The position numbers were made by a program, and so were the translations under genes. Shown here piece after piece: positions 1-5,329 of a stretch of 5,329 nt of DNA. A model generated the notes under the pieces. That model had not been told where the DNA came from. It ran no database searches and saw only the letters and a list, made by a program, of their open reading frames with translations. Position 1 is the stretch's first letter; each line of letters begins with the position of its first letter. This DNA comes from an uncultured Spirochaetaceae bacterium (GTDB lineage Bacteria; Spirochaetota; Spirochaetia; Treponematales; Treponemataceae), in NCBI GenBank assembly GCA_902796985.1, contig CADBRC010000405.1, positions 1 through 5,329 of the forward strand, in the 5' to 3' direction.

Positions 1-730
1 AGTCCGGCAGGATTTTTTTTCCGTTCGGGGTCTCCGTAAACAGACCCAGATTCCGAAGGGAGGTCAAAAGGCACTGCATCTGCCCGACATCGCCGAGCTT
101 CTCTGCGACTTCCTCTCCGTTTTTCTTCTTGAAGCTCCCGTCCGCCTTACACAGGTCAGGATGGGCAAGGACGTATGAAATCAGCGATGCGACTTTACCT
201 GCGTCCATCGCTTCAGACTCTGCCAGTACATTCGCCTTGCCCTGGTAAGAAGGAAGCAGAATGTCAATGTCCAGCAGCTCAAGGAGCCTGTCCTCCAGAA
301 GGGGAGTGATGCTCAGATAGTCGGGCCTTTTTTCGTCCCCTCCCGTGTAGAATACCAGAAGCCTCTGTATCAGGTTGTCCACATGGGCTTCTACCTGCTT
401 TCTGCTCATCGTTGAGGAGAAGAAGCTCTCCAGTTTGCCTACGTCCGCCCGCGGAATGTATTTGACTGCGGCGAGCAGCTTCAGGTCTATGCCGCTCAGA
501 AGGCGGATGATGCCGTTCTTGTTCTCCTCTTTCCTGAGAAATGCACTCAGTTCCTCAACCAAATCCTGTTTATTGTAAGGGGTTGGCACTTCTCCGAGGT
601 ATATGCGGATAATGTCGAAGAACGCCTCCTCTCCGAGCGTGGCGATGTACTTTCTCCAGGCAAGAACCTTTTCTACTCTGGCGGACTGCTTGTCCTTCGC
701 AGTCCTGTCCTTTTCCCTTTCCGTGCTCAT
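1..730 (-). CDS. Helicase-linked hypothetical protein, C-terminus cut by window edge
   Basis: The first 243 residues are visible and the reading frame is open to the window edge, so the C-terminus is missing. The ATG at 730-728 shares one base with the helicase stop codon (TGATG) and has a GGGAGAGG ribosome binding site on the minus strand at about 742-735. Both support this start and suggest translational coupling. The N-terminus (residues 1-25) is highly charged. After it come a helical stretch (residues 26-70), a leucine-rich segment with LLSGIDLKLLAAVKYIP at about 77-93, and further amphipathic helices with a possible winged-helix character to about 155. A lysine-rich patch (KKK, 201-203) lies near a second predicted helix-turn-helix-like segment (205-235). 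I see no nuclease, ATPase or protease motif, signal peptide or membrane segment. The position right after an XPB helicase suggests a DNA-binding or regulatory partner, by loose analogy with archaeal XPB-Bax1 pairs; it is not recognisably Bax1. The gene is certain, the function is inferred from context. Confidence 0.88.
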   Translation of the reverse strand, partial: MSTEREKDRTAKDKQSARVEKVLAWRKYIATLGEEAFFDIIRIYLGEVPTPYNKQDLVEELSAFLRKEENKNGIIRLLSGIDLKLLAAVKYIPRADVGKLESFFSSTMSRKQVEAHVDNLIQRLLVFYTGGDEKRPDYLSITPLLEDRLLELLDIDILLPSYQGKANVLAESEAMDAGKVASLISYVLAHPDLCKADGSFKKKNGEEVAEKLGDVGQMQCLLTSLRNLGLFTETPNGKKILPD

Positions 731-2538
731 CACGCCTCTCCCTGACATAAGGCAGCCTGCTCCTCACCGTCAATCTGGTCCAGGCTGGATTCGTCCGTGT
801 ATCGTACTATGCGGTAGGAGTAGCCCTGCTCCGCAAGGAATTTCTGCCTGTTCGCGCCGAAGTCCTCCTCTACCGTGTTTCTCGAAATGAGCGTGAAGAA
901 ACGGCTCGTCCGCTCTTTGGGTCGGAGAATCCTTCCCAGACGCTGCGCTTCCTCCTGCCGGGAGCCGAATGTACCGCTGACCTGTATCGCAAGGCTCGCG
1001 TCGGGCAGGTCAATCGCAAAATTGGCCACCTTGCTGACAACAAGGACCTTTATCTTTCCCTGCCGGAAGTCTGCGTAAATCAGGTCTCGCTCTGCATTCG
1101 GGGTCTTGCCGGTGATGATCGGGGCTTTGAGCGCATCGGAGATGTCCTTGAGCTGGTCCAGGTACTGGCCGATGACGAGGATTTTGTCTTCCGTGTATTT
1201 GCTGACAAGCTGGGTCACGACAGCAAGCTTGTCGGGGTTCTCGCTTGCAAGCCGGTGCTTGACCCGTGCGCCGGCGACTGCGTATTCAATCTCTGTAGAC
1301 TCCGGCATGTCCAGGCGGATCTCTATACAGAGCGCACTCGCAATCCACTTGTTCTTCTCAAGCTCTTTCCAGGGAACGTCGTAACGCTTGGGCCCGACGA
1401 GAGAGAAGACCTGCCCTTCGCAGCCGTCTTCCCTGACGAGCGTCGCCGTGAGGCCGACCCGCCTGACTGCCTGCAGTTCCGCCGTTACGCGGAACACCGG
1501 GGCGGGCAGCATGTGCACTTCGTCGTAGATAACCAGCCCCCAGTCGTTCTGGCGGAAGAGGGCGAAGTGGGGGTAGGGGCTGTCCTTGTCCGCCCTCCAC
1601 GTGAGTATCTGGTATGTTGCAACGGTAACGCTCTTTATCGTCTTCTGCTCGCCGGTATACTCGGCAATCTGGTCGCTCGTCAGGTTCGTCTTGTCTAAAA
1701 GCTCATTTATCCACTGGTGTACTGCGCTGATGTTCGTCGTAACGATGAGGGTGTTTGTCTGGAGCAGGGACATGATTTCCATGCCGACAATCGTCTTGCC
1801 CGCCCCGCAGGGAAGCACTATCGTTCCGAATCCCGTTCCGCTCCCCTTGTTGCCGACGAGGGCCTCCGCCGCCGCCTTCTGGTAGTCCCGGACCTGAAAG
1901 TCCTGGCCCGAGAGACAGGTCTTTCTGAGCTGTATGTCCAGTTTCGCCCCGTCCCGGAGCGGCACGTCGTCCTTGACCGGCCAGCCCAGCTGGAGCAGCT
2001 TCTCCTTGACGATTCCCCGGTCTGTCAGGTTCAGGAGGAAGCAGAACTGCTTCTCGACATCGCTGAGCTTGTACGCGGCGGCCTCTTCTTCCGGCAGGGA
2101 GTAGCTGCTTTCAAAGAGAAATTTCCTTGCTGCAGGGTTTGCCGCTATCTCCTTGTAGACGATGGGGGAGTTTGAGACCAGGTAGAGCTGTTCGTCCTTG
2201 ATTCCGTCTTTCTCCGTAACGGGCCCGGGTACCAGCCTGAGTCTGCCGAAGCGGCCCTCCGTCTCCCTGACCCATGCGGTCACCGCCTGGGGCAGTTCGT
2301 ACCGGGAGAATTCTGCCAGCGTCTCCGTGACTTTGTCGCTCGTGAATCCCGCGCTCGCCGCATTCCAGAGGGAGAGGGGGCTTATCCGGTAAGTGTGCAG
2401 GTGCTCCGGGGAGCTTACCAGCTCCGCAAAGGGAATGAGGGCTGCCGCGCATTCCTTGGCCCTGGGGGCGTGGACATCGAGAAGCAGCGTCCTGTCTGAC
2501 TGTATTATGAGCGGGTTATCTCCCTGTGGCATAGCCAT
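730..2538 (-). CDS. xpb: XPB/ERCC3-family DNA repair helicase (SF2, 3'-5' type)
   Basis: This 602-residue cytoplasmic ATPase belongs to the bacterial XPB family, DNA-dependent helicases that open damaged or promoter DNA. The N-terminal accessory domain (about 8-125, opening NPLIIQSDRTLLLDV, then HTYRISPLSLWNAASAG at 48-64) is the form found in bacterial XPB proteins. A region at about 130-205 fits the damage-recognition domain. The helicase core follows: FQVRDYQ near 214-220, Walker A LPCGAGKT at 242-249, the DEVH box at 339-342, LTAT at 363-366, and the XPB-specific RED motif at 369-371. In the second RecA domain, motif V lies around 500-521 and motif VI QEEAQRLGRILRP at 528-540. Every catalytic motif I looked for is present and the length is normal, so the enzyme should be active. 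The family core begins near residue 8, so the start is either the ATG at 2538 or the in-frame ATG at 2532. There is no Shine-Dalgarno sequence before either. The gene heads a minus-strand operon with the next gene overlapping by one base. Family assignment is secure; in vivo role (excision repair or transcription-linked) is inference. Confidence 0.96.
   Translation of the reverse strand: MAMPQGDNPLIIQSDRTLLLDVHAPRAKECAAALIPFAELVSSPEHLHTYRISPLSLWNAASAGFTSDKVTETLAEFSRYELPQAVTAWVRETEGRFGRLRLVPGPVTEKDGIKDEQLYLVSNSPIVYKEIAANPAARKFLFESSYSLPEEEAAAYKLSDVEKQFCFLLNLTDRGIVKEKLLQLGWPVKDDVPLRDGAKLDIQLRKTCLSGQDFQVRDYQKAAAEALVGNKGSGTGFGTIVLPCGAGKTIVGMEIMSLLQTNTLIVTTNISAVHQWINELLDKTNLTSDQIAEYTGEQKTIKSVTVATYQILTWRADKDSPYPHFALFRQNDWGLVIYDEVHMLPAPVFRVTAELQAVRRVGLTATLVREDGCEGQVFSLVGPKRYDVPWKELEKNKWIASALCIEIRLDMPESTEIEYAVAGARVKHRLASENPDKLAVVTQLVSKYTEDKILVIGQYLDQLKDISDALKAPIITGKTPNAERDLIYADFRQGKIKVLVVSKVANFAIDLPDASLAIQVSGTFGSRQEEAQRLGRILRPKERTSRFFTLISRNTVEEDFGANRQKFLAEQGYSYRIVRYTDESSLDQIDGEEQAALCQGEA
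735..742 (-). promoter_or_regulatory. Ribosome binding site of the helicase-linked gene
   Basis: On the minus strand the bases GGGAGAGG lie 4-7 bases before the ATG at 730, inside the last codons of the helicase gene. The purine-rich match supports independent or coupled re-initiation at the TGATG junction and fixes the start of the downstream gene. Confidence 0.65.
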
Positions 2539-2540
2539 TC

Positions 2541-2569
2541 ATTATACAGGGGAGAGGGAAAAAGTTCAA
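2541..2569 (-). promoter_or_regulatory. Sigma70-type promoter of the helicase operon
   Basis: On the minus strand a -35 box TTGAAC (2569-2564) is followed by exactly 17 bases and a perfect -10 box TATAAT (2546-2541). The expected transcription start is about seven bases beyond the -10 box, near 2534. This falls between the two candidate start codons at 2538 and 2532, so the transcript would be leaderless or nearly so. The spacer is pyrimidine-rich and contains no ribosome binding site. Confidence 0.72.
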
Positions 2570-2573
2570 GAAA

Positions 2574-2626
2574 GCCTTCCCGCCTGTGTAGCCTTCCCGA
2601 CCGTTTCAGTCAGGCGCTCGGGAAGG
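2574..2626. repeat. Inverted and direct repeats between divergent promoters, possible operator
   Basis: CCTTCCCGA at 2592-2600 is matched by its perfect reverse complement TCGGGAAGG at 2618-2626, with 17 bases between. A direct copy of the left arm, GCCTTCCCG, occurs at 2574-2582 and again at 2591-2599, 17 bases apart. A smaller palindrome, GGAAA-TGC-TTTCC, follows at 2625-2637. The block lies upstream of both predicted transcription starts, so neither main transcript carries it as an RNA hairpin. A protein-binding site on DNA is therefore the simpler reading. There is no T-run after it, so it is not an obvious terminator. No known regulator consensus is recognised. Confidence 0.5.
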
Positions 2627-2679
2627 AAATGCTTTCCGGGAGGACCGGGAAATTCAGCAAAATCATCCGCATTCCTCCT

Positions 2680-2708
2680 GTGACAATCCCTCTATCCTGT
2701 GATATACT
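2680..2708 (+). promoter_or_regulatory. Extended -10 promoter of the LigB-AMMECR1 operon
   Basis: A -35 box GTGACA (2680-2685, five of six matches to TTGACA) is followed by 17 bases and TATACT (2703-2708). A TG one base before the -10 box (2700-2701) makes it an extended -10 element. Transcription should start near 2715, leaving a leader of about 25 bases before the ATG at 2740. Spacing and both boxes fit the housekeeping sigma factor. Confidence 0.72.
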
Positions 2709-2726
2709 ATGCAGGCATCAGTTTTC

Positions 2727-2733
2727 GAGGAGG
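2727..2733 (+). promoter_or_regulatory. Strong ribosome binding site fixing the fusion gene start
   Basis: GAGGAGG lies six bases before the ATG at 2740. This decides the start over the in-frame ATG at 2629, which lies upstream of the predicted promoter and would add 37 residues unlike the family. It also rules out the out-of-frame ATG at 2735, which is too close to the site. Confidence 0.88.
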
Positions 2734-2739
2734 TATGTC

Positions 2740-4158
2740 ATGCCGATTGTTGGGGCATTCATGGTGCCGCATCCCCCGCTTATCGTTGCGGAGGTTGGAA
2801 AGGGCGGGGAGAAGCAGGTTCAGGCGACATTGGACTCCTACCGTGCGGTCGCGGAGGAGATTGCCCGTCTGGAACCCGAAACGATTGTCGTTACTTCTCC
2901 TCACAGCATTATGTACGCGGACTACTTCCACATCTCGCCGGGGAGCGGGGCGGCAGGCAGTTTTGCCCGCTTCGGCGCGCCTCAGGTCGCATTTAACGAG
3001 GTCTATGACGAGGAGCTGGTCGCCGCGATTTGCCGGGAAGCGGAGTCCGCGCAAGTCAGGGCGGGGACGGAAGGCGAGAAGGACGCGTCTCTTGACCACG
3101 GGACGATGGTCCCCCTCTATTTTGTCAGGCAGTTCTGCACGGACTGCAAGCTCGTCCGCATGGGGCTTTCAGGGCAGTCCTATAAGGATCATTATAAACT
3201 GGGGCAGTGTATCCAGCGGGCGGTTGGGAAGGCCGGACGGAGGGTTGTCCTGATTGCGAGCGGCGACCTGTCGCACAAGCTTTCCGACTCAGGTCCCTAC
3301 GGCTTCGCGCCGGAAGGCCCGGAATATGACGGGCGCATCATGGACGTGATGGGAAAGGCGGACTTCGGCGGACTCCTGGAATTCGACGAGGACTTCTGCG
3401 ACAAGGCGGCGGAGTGCGGGCACCGGTCTTTCATCATCATGGCGGGGGCCCTGGACGGAATTGCTGTTGAGGCCCGCCTCTATTCCCACGAGGGGACGAC
3501 GGGCGTCGGCTACGGGATATGCGGCTATACGCCTGTGGGGCAGGATGAGAGTAGGTGCTTCCTGGCCCGCTACGAGGAAAAAGAAAAGGAGAGGCTTGCG
3601 GAAACCCGGAGAAATGAGGACGTATATGTGCAGCTTGCCCGTCGGACGGTAGAGCTGTACACGAAAGAAGGTTCAATCCCCCGCGTGGAGGGCTGCCGTG
3701 CCCTGTTCCCTGACGGAACGGAGCTTTCCCTGCCGGAGGACATGCTCTCCCGCCGGGCGGGGACATTCGTCTCCCTCCACCTGGATGGCCGGCTCCGAGG
3801 CTGCATCGGGACAATCGGCGCAACCGAGCCTTCCGTTGCGGAGGAAATCATTCATAACGCCGTGTCTGCGTGCAGCCGCGATCCCAGGTTCAGCCGGGTC
3901 AGGGAAGGCGAGCTTTCTTCCATTATATACAGCGTGGACGTGCTTGGCCCGGTTGAGGACATCAGCTCTCCAAGCCAGCTGGATGTGAAGCGTTACGGAG
4001 TCATCTGCAGCAAGGGCAGCCGGCGCGGCCTGCTCCTGCCTAACTTGGACGGCGTAGACGATGTGGACCAGCAGATAGAGATTGCCTGCCGCAAGGGAGG
4101 CATAAAGCCGTCGGAGAAGCCGGAGCTTTCCCGCTTCGAGGTTGTAAGGCACTACTGA
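2740..4158 (+). CDS. LigB/Memo-like dioxygenase domain fused to AMMECR1 (AmmeMemoRadiSam)
   Basis: This 472-residue cytoplasmic protein has two domains. Residues 1-265 form a class III extradiol dioxygenase-like (LigB/Memo superfamily) domain. It shows PHPPLIV at 10-16, VVTSPHS at 50-56, LDHGTMVPLYF at 118-128, ASGDLSH at 173-179, AECGHRS at 224-230 and GVGYGICG at 255-262. H11, H55, H179 and E225 have nearly the same spacing as the metal ligands and acid-base histidine of LigB (His12, His61, His195, Glu242). A charged linker (about 268-293) leads to the AMMECR1 domain (about 294-472), which carries the family signature LRGCIGT at 352-358, SRDPRFSRV at 379-387 and LLLPNLDGVDDVDQQ at 430-444. 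The fusion replaces two separate genes of the AmmeMemoRadiSam trio, and the radical SAM partner follows with a one-base overlap. The N-terminal domain resembles the LigB branch more than classical Memo. The family assignment is firm; substrate and reaction are unknown, and I know of no settled function for the trio. Confidence 0.94.
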   Translation: MPIVGAFMVPHPPLIVAEVGKGGEKQVQATLDSYRAVAEEIARLEPETIVVTSPHSIMYADYFHISPGSGAAGSFARFGAPQVAFNEVYDEELVAAICREAESAQVRAGTEGEKDASLDHGTMVPLYFVRQFCTDCKLVRMGLSGQSYKDHYKLGQCIQRAVGKAGRRVVLIASGDLSHKLSDSGPYGFAPEGPEYDGRIMDVMGKADFGGLLEFDEDFCDKAAECGHRSFIIMAGALDGIAVEARLYSHEGTTGVGYGICGYTPVGQDESRCFLARYEEKEKERLAETRRNEDVYVQLARRTVELYTKEGSIPRVEGCRALFPDGTELSLPEDMLSRRAGTFVSLHLDGRLRGCIGTIGATEPSVAEEIIHNAVSACSRDPRFSRVREGELSSIIYSVDVLGPVEDISSPSQLDVKRYGVICSKGSRRGLLLPNLDGVDDVDQQIEIACRKGGIKPSEKPELSRFEVVRHY

Positions 4159-5006
4159 TGGCTCAGTCTTGCGGGACCTGTTTCCGCCGCTGCGTGCTGG
4201 AGGAAGGGCAGACGGGCTTCTGCCGGGCGCGGGGGAACCGGGGAGGGCAGATTGTCCCCCTGGGCTATGTCTCCGGGCGTGGTACACTGAGTGCGATGGC
4301 CCTGGACCCCATAGAGAAGAAGCCCCTTTCCCGCTTTATGCCGGGGAGTCGTATTCTTTCTGTCGGGGGCTGGGGGTGCAACATGCGCTGCGCCTTCTGT
4401 CAGAACCACGATATCTCTCAGCACGAGGAGGGGGTAGGGGGTATCAGTCTCTCTCCGATGGAGCTCGTCACTGAGGCGGTCGCCCTGAAAGGCCGGGGTA
4501 ACATTGGTGTGGCTTACACCTACAACGAGCCGCTCGTTGCATGGGAATATGTTCGCGACTGTGCCCGGCTTGTGCATCAGGCGGGGATGAGGAACGTCAT
4601 TGTCACGAACGGCTGTGTTCTCCCCGCCGTGATGCAGGAACTTCTTCCGTATACCGATGCAGTGAACATAGACCTCAAGTGCTTTTCCTCAGATTCTTAC
4701 AGACAGCTCGGCGGTGACTTTGAATCTGTCAAGGAGTCGATAAAGCTCTGCCACAGCTATGGCGGGGGCACGTGCCATGTAGAGCTGACGACCCTTGTTG
4801 TGCCGGGCTTCAACGACGGTGAGGATGAGATGGCAGAGGCGGCCTCATGGATTGCCTCTCTCGGCAGGGATATTCCCCTGCACCTGACCCGCTTCTTTCC
4901 CTGCTGGCAGATGCTGGACCTGCCGCCTACGCCTGTCGGGACCCTCTGCCGTCTGGCTGACATTGCGCGGCGGGAGCTTTCCGACGTACTTCTGGGGAAC
5001 GTGTAG
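4158..5006 (+). CDS. amrS: AmmeMemoRadiSam system radical SAM enzyme, short form
   Basis: The 282-residue product is a radical S-adenosylmethionine enzyme of the AmmeMemoRadiSam family. C74, C78 and C81 in GCNMRCAFCQNH form the CX3CX2C motif that binds the [4Fe-4S] cluster. Upstream, C5, C8, C12 and C22 (CGTCFRRC, then GFCRARGN) make the family's N-terminal cysteine cluster, probably a metal site. Other family blocks are ALDPIEKKPLSRFMPGS (48-64), AYTYNEPL near 119-126, NIDLK near 170-174, and ELTTLVVPGFND near 206-217. The protein stops at LLGNV, where longer relatives continue into a C-terminal CPxC zinc-ribbon-like tail, so this is a tail-less variant; I recall similar short forms in anaerobic Firmicutes. 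The ATG shares a base with the preceding stop (TGATG), with AAGG eight bases upstream, implying coupled synthesis with the fusion protein. The chemistry is not established. The enzyme would be oxygen sensitive, which fits an anaerobe. Confidence 0.95.
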   Translation: MAQSCGTCFRRCVLEEGQTGFCRARGNRGGQIVPLGYVSGRGTLSAMALDPIEKKPLSRFMPGSRILSVGGWGCNMRCAFCQNHDISQHEEGVGGISLSPMELVTEAVALKGRGNIGVAYTYNEPLVAWEYVRDCARLVHQAGMRNVIVTNGCVLPAVMQELLPYTDAVNIDLKCFSSDSYRQLGGDFESVKESIKLCHSYGGGTCHVELTTLVVPGFNDGEDEMAEAASWIASLGRDIPLHLTRFFPCWQMLDLPPTPVGTLCRLADIARRELSDVLLGNV

Positions 5007-5015
5007 GTATCTGCG

Positions 5016-5329
5016 GTGAAAAAGCTTTCCCTCGCCGAGAAGATTTATGCCGCTGTCCGTGCTGTACCCCGGGGCAAGGTTGCAACGTATTCCCAGATTG
5101 CCGCCCTTGCGGGTAACTGTAACCTGCGCCGCTACGTAGGGAACGCCCTGCACAAGAACCCGAGCAATGACCATACCCCCTGTCACCGGGTCGTCAATGC
5201 GAAAGGTTTCTGCTCGGGCAGTTTTGCGTTCGGCGGTTCCCTTGCGCAGCAGGAGAAGCTCGAAGCGGAGGGAGTTGTCTTTACCGGCGGCCATGTCGAT
5301 ATGGATCGTTTCTGTATAAATGAGGACGA
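5016..5329 (+). CDS. One-domain MGMT-like alkyltransferase, 3' end cut
   Basis: A GTG at 5016 opens a frame of 104 complete codons that reaches the window edge. The product matches the DNA-binding, active-site domain of O6-alkylguanine-DNA alkyltransferases, without the N-terminal domain of Ada or Ogt. RGKVATYSQIAALAG (19-33) is the helix-turn-helix entry with the conserved Tyr25. R39 in RRYVGNALHKNP fits the arginine finger, and TPCHRVVNAKG (54-64) holds the alkyl-accepting C56. E85 in EAEG fits the conserved Glu. The short length and the VDMDRF ending resemble the ATL/YbaZ branch, but that branch usually has Trp in place of the nucleophile. Here Cys is kept, so stoichiometric alkyl transfer is possible. 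The start lies nine bases after the radical SAM stop codon and in the same frame, with a weak AGG site at 5005-5007. No ATG competes. Family relatives are about 100-115 residues, so little seems to be missing. Confidence 0.9.
   Translation, partial: MKKLSLAEKIYAAVRAVPRGKVATYSQIAALAGNCNLRRYVGNALHKNPSNDHTPCHRVVNAKGFCSGSFAFGGSLAQQEKLEAEGVVFTGGHVDMDRFCINED

Noticed and set aside
1255..2175. Two plus-strand open frames of about 150 codons (1255-1698 and 1717-2175), opposite the helicase.
   Set aside because: They are antisense to conserved helicase motifs and have neither plausible domains nor ribosome binding sites.
2592..2626. The 9-bp inverted repeat as a transcription terminator.
   Set aside because: It lies upstream of both divergent promoters and has no T-run on either side.
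2629..2739. An in-frame upstream ATG would extend the LigB-AMMECR1 protein by 37 residues.
   Set aside because: It lies upstream of the predicted promoter and has no family similarity. The ATG at 2740 has a strong ribosome binding site and matches the family N-terminus.
3673..4287. A 204-codon open frame on the minus strand, opposite the AMMECR1 domain.
   Set aside because: It is a shadow of a high-GC coding region: arginine- and proline-rich, no recognisable domain, and it crosses a real gene junction.
4845..5294. A 149-codon minus-strand open frame across the radical SAM/MGMT junction.
   Set aside because: Both overlapped plus-strand genes have intact family motifs, so the antisense frame is incidental.
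1..5329. CRISPR arrays, tRNA or rRNA genes, insertion sequences and phage genes.
   Set aside because: No repeat-spacer pattern, RNA gene structure, transposase or terminal repeats were seen. The only non-coding stretch is 201 bases and is accounted for above.

Overview
The window holds two divergent operons that meet at a 201-base intergenic region (2539-2739), with coding on nearly every other base. It looks like a bacterial chromosome of moderately high G+C (by eye in the upper fifties per cent). Short spacings, one-base gene overlaps and good Shine-Dalgarno sites all point to bacteria. A bacterial XPB-type helicase, a LigB/AMMECR1 fusion, a short AmmeMemoRadiSam radical SAM enzyme and a one-domain MGMT protein together suggest a Treponema-like spirochaete or an anaerobic clostridium. 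I cannot choose between these from the sequence alone.

Left operon (minus strand, 2538 down to the window edge): an XPB/ERCC3-family DNA repair helicase of 602 residues with its N-terminal accessory domain and all expected motifs. It overlaps by one base (TGATG) a second gene that runs off the left edge. That second gene has 243 visible residues, is mostly helical, and has no catalytic motif I recognise. The coupling makes it a likely partner of the helicase.

Intergenic region: each operon has a good sigma70-type promoter with a 17-base spacer. The helicase promoter lies so close to its start codon that the mRNA is probably leaderless. The plus-strand promoter has an extended -10 and a normal short leader with a strong ribosome binding site. 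Between the two promoters are a 9-bp inverted repeat, a direct copy of one arm, and an excess of GGAA/TTCC motifs, which may be an operator.

Right operon (plus strand, 2740 to the window edge): (i) a fusion of a LigB/Memo-type class III dioxygenase-like domain to an AMMECR1 domain; (ii) a short AmmeMemoRadiSam radical SAM enzyme, joined by another TGATG overlap; (iii) a one-domain O6-alkylguanine methyltransferase-like protein with its PCHR nucleophile intact, cut by the right edge. AmmeMemoRadiSam is a widespread trio whose biochemical function I do not know to be settled. Here it is flanked by an alkyl-transfer repair protein and faces a nucleotide-excision-type helicase. A link to nucleic acid damage or modification is a testable idea, but it rests on context only.
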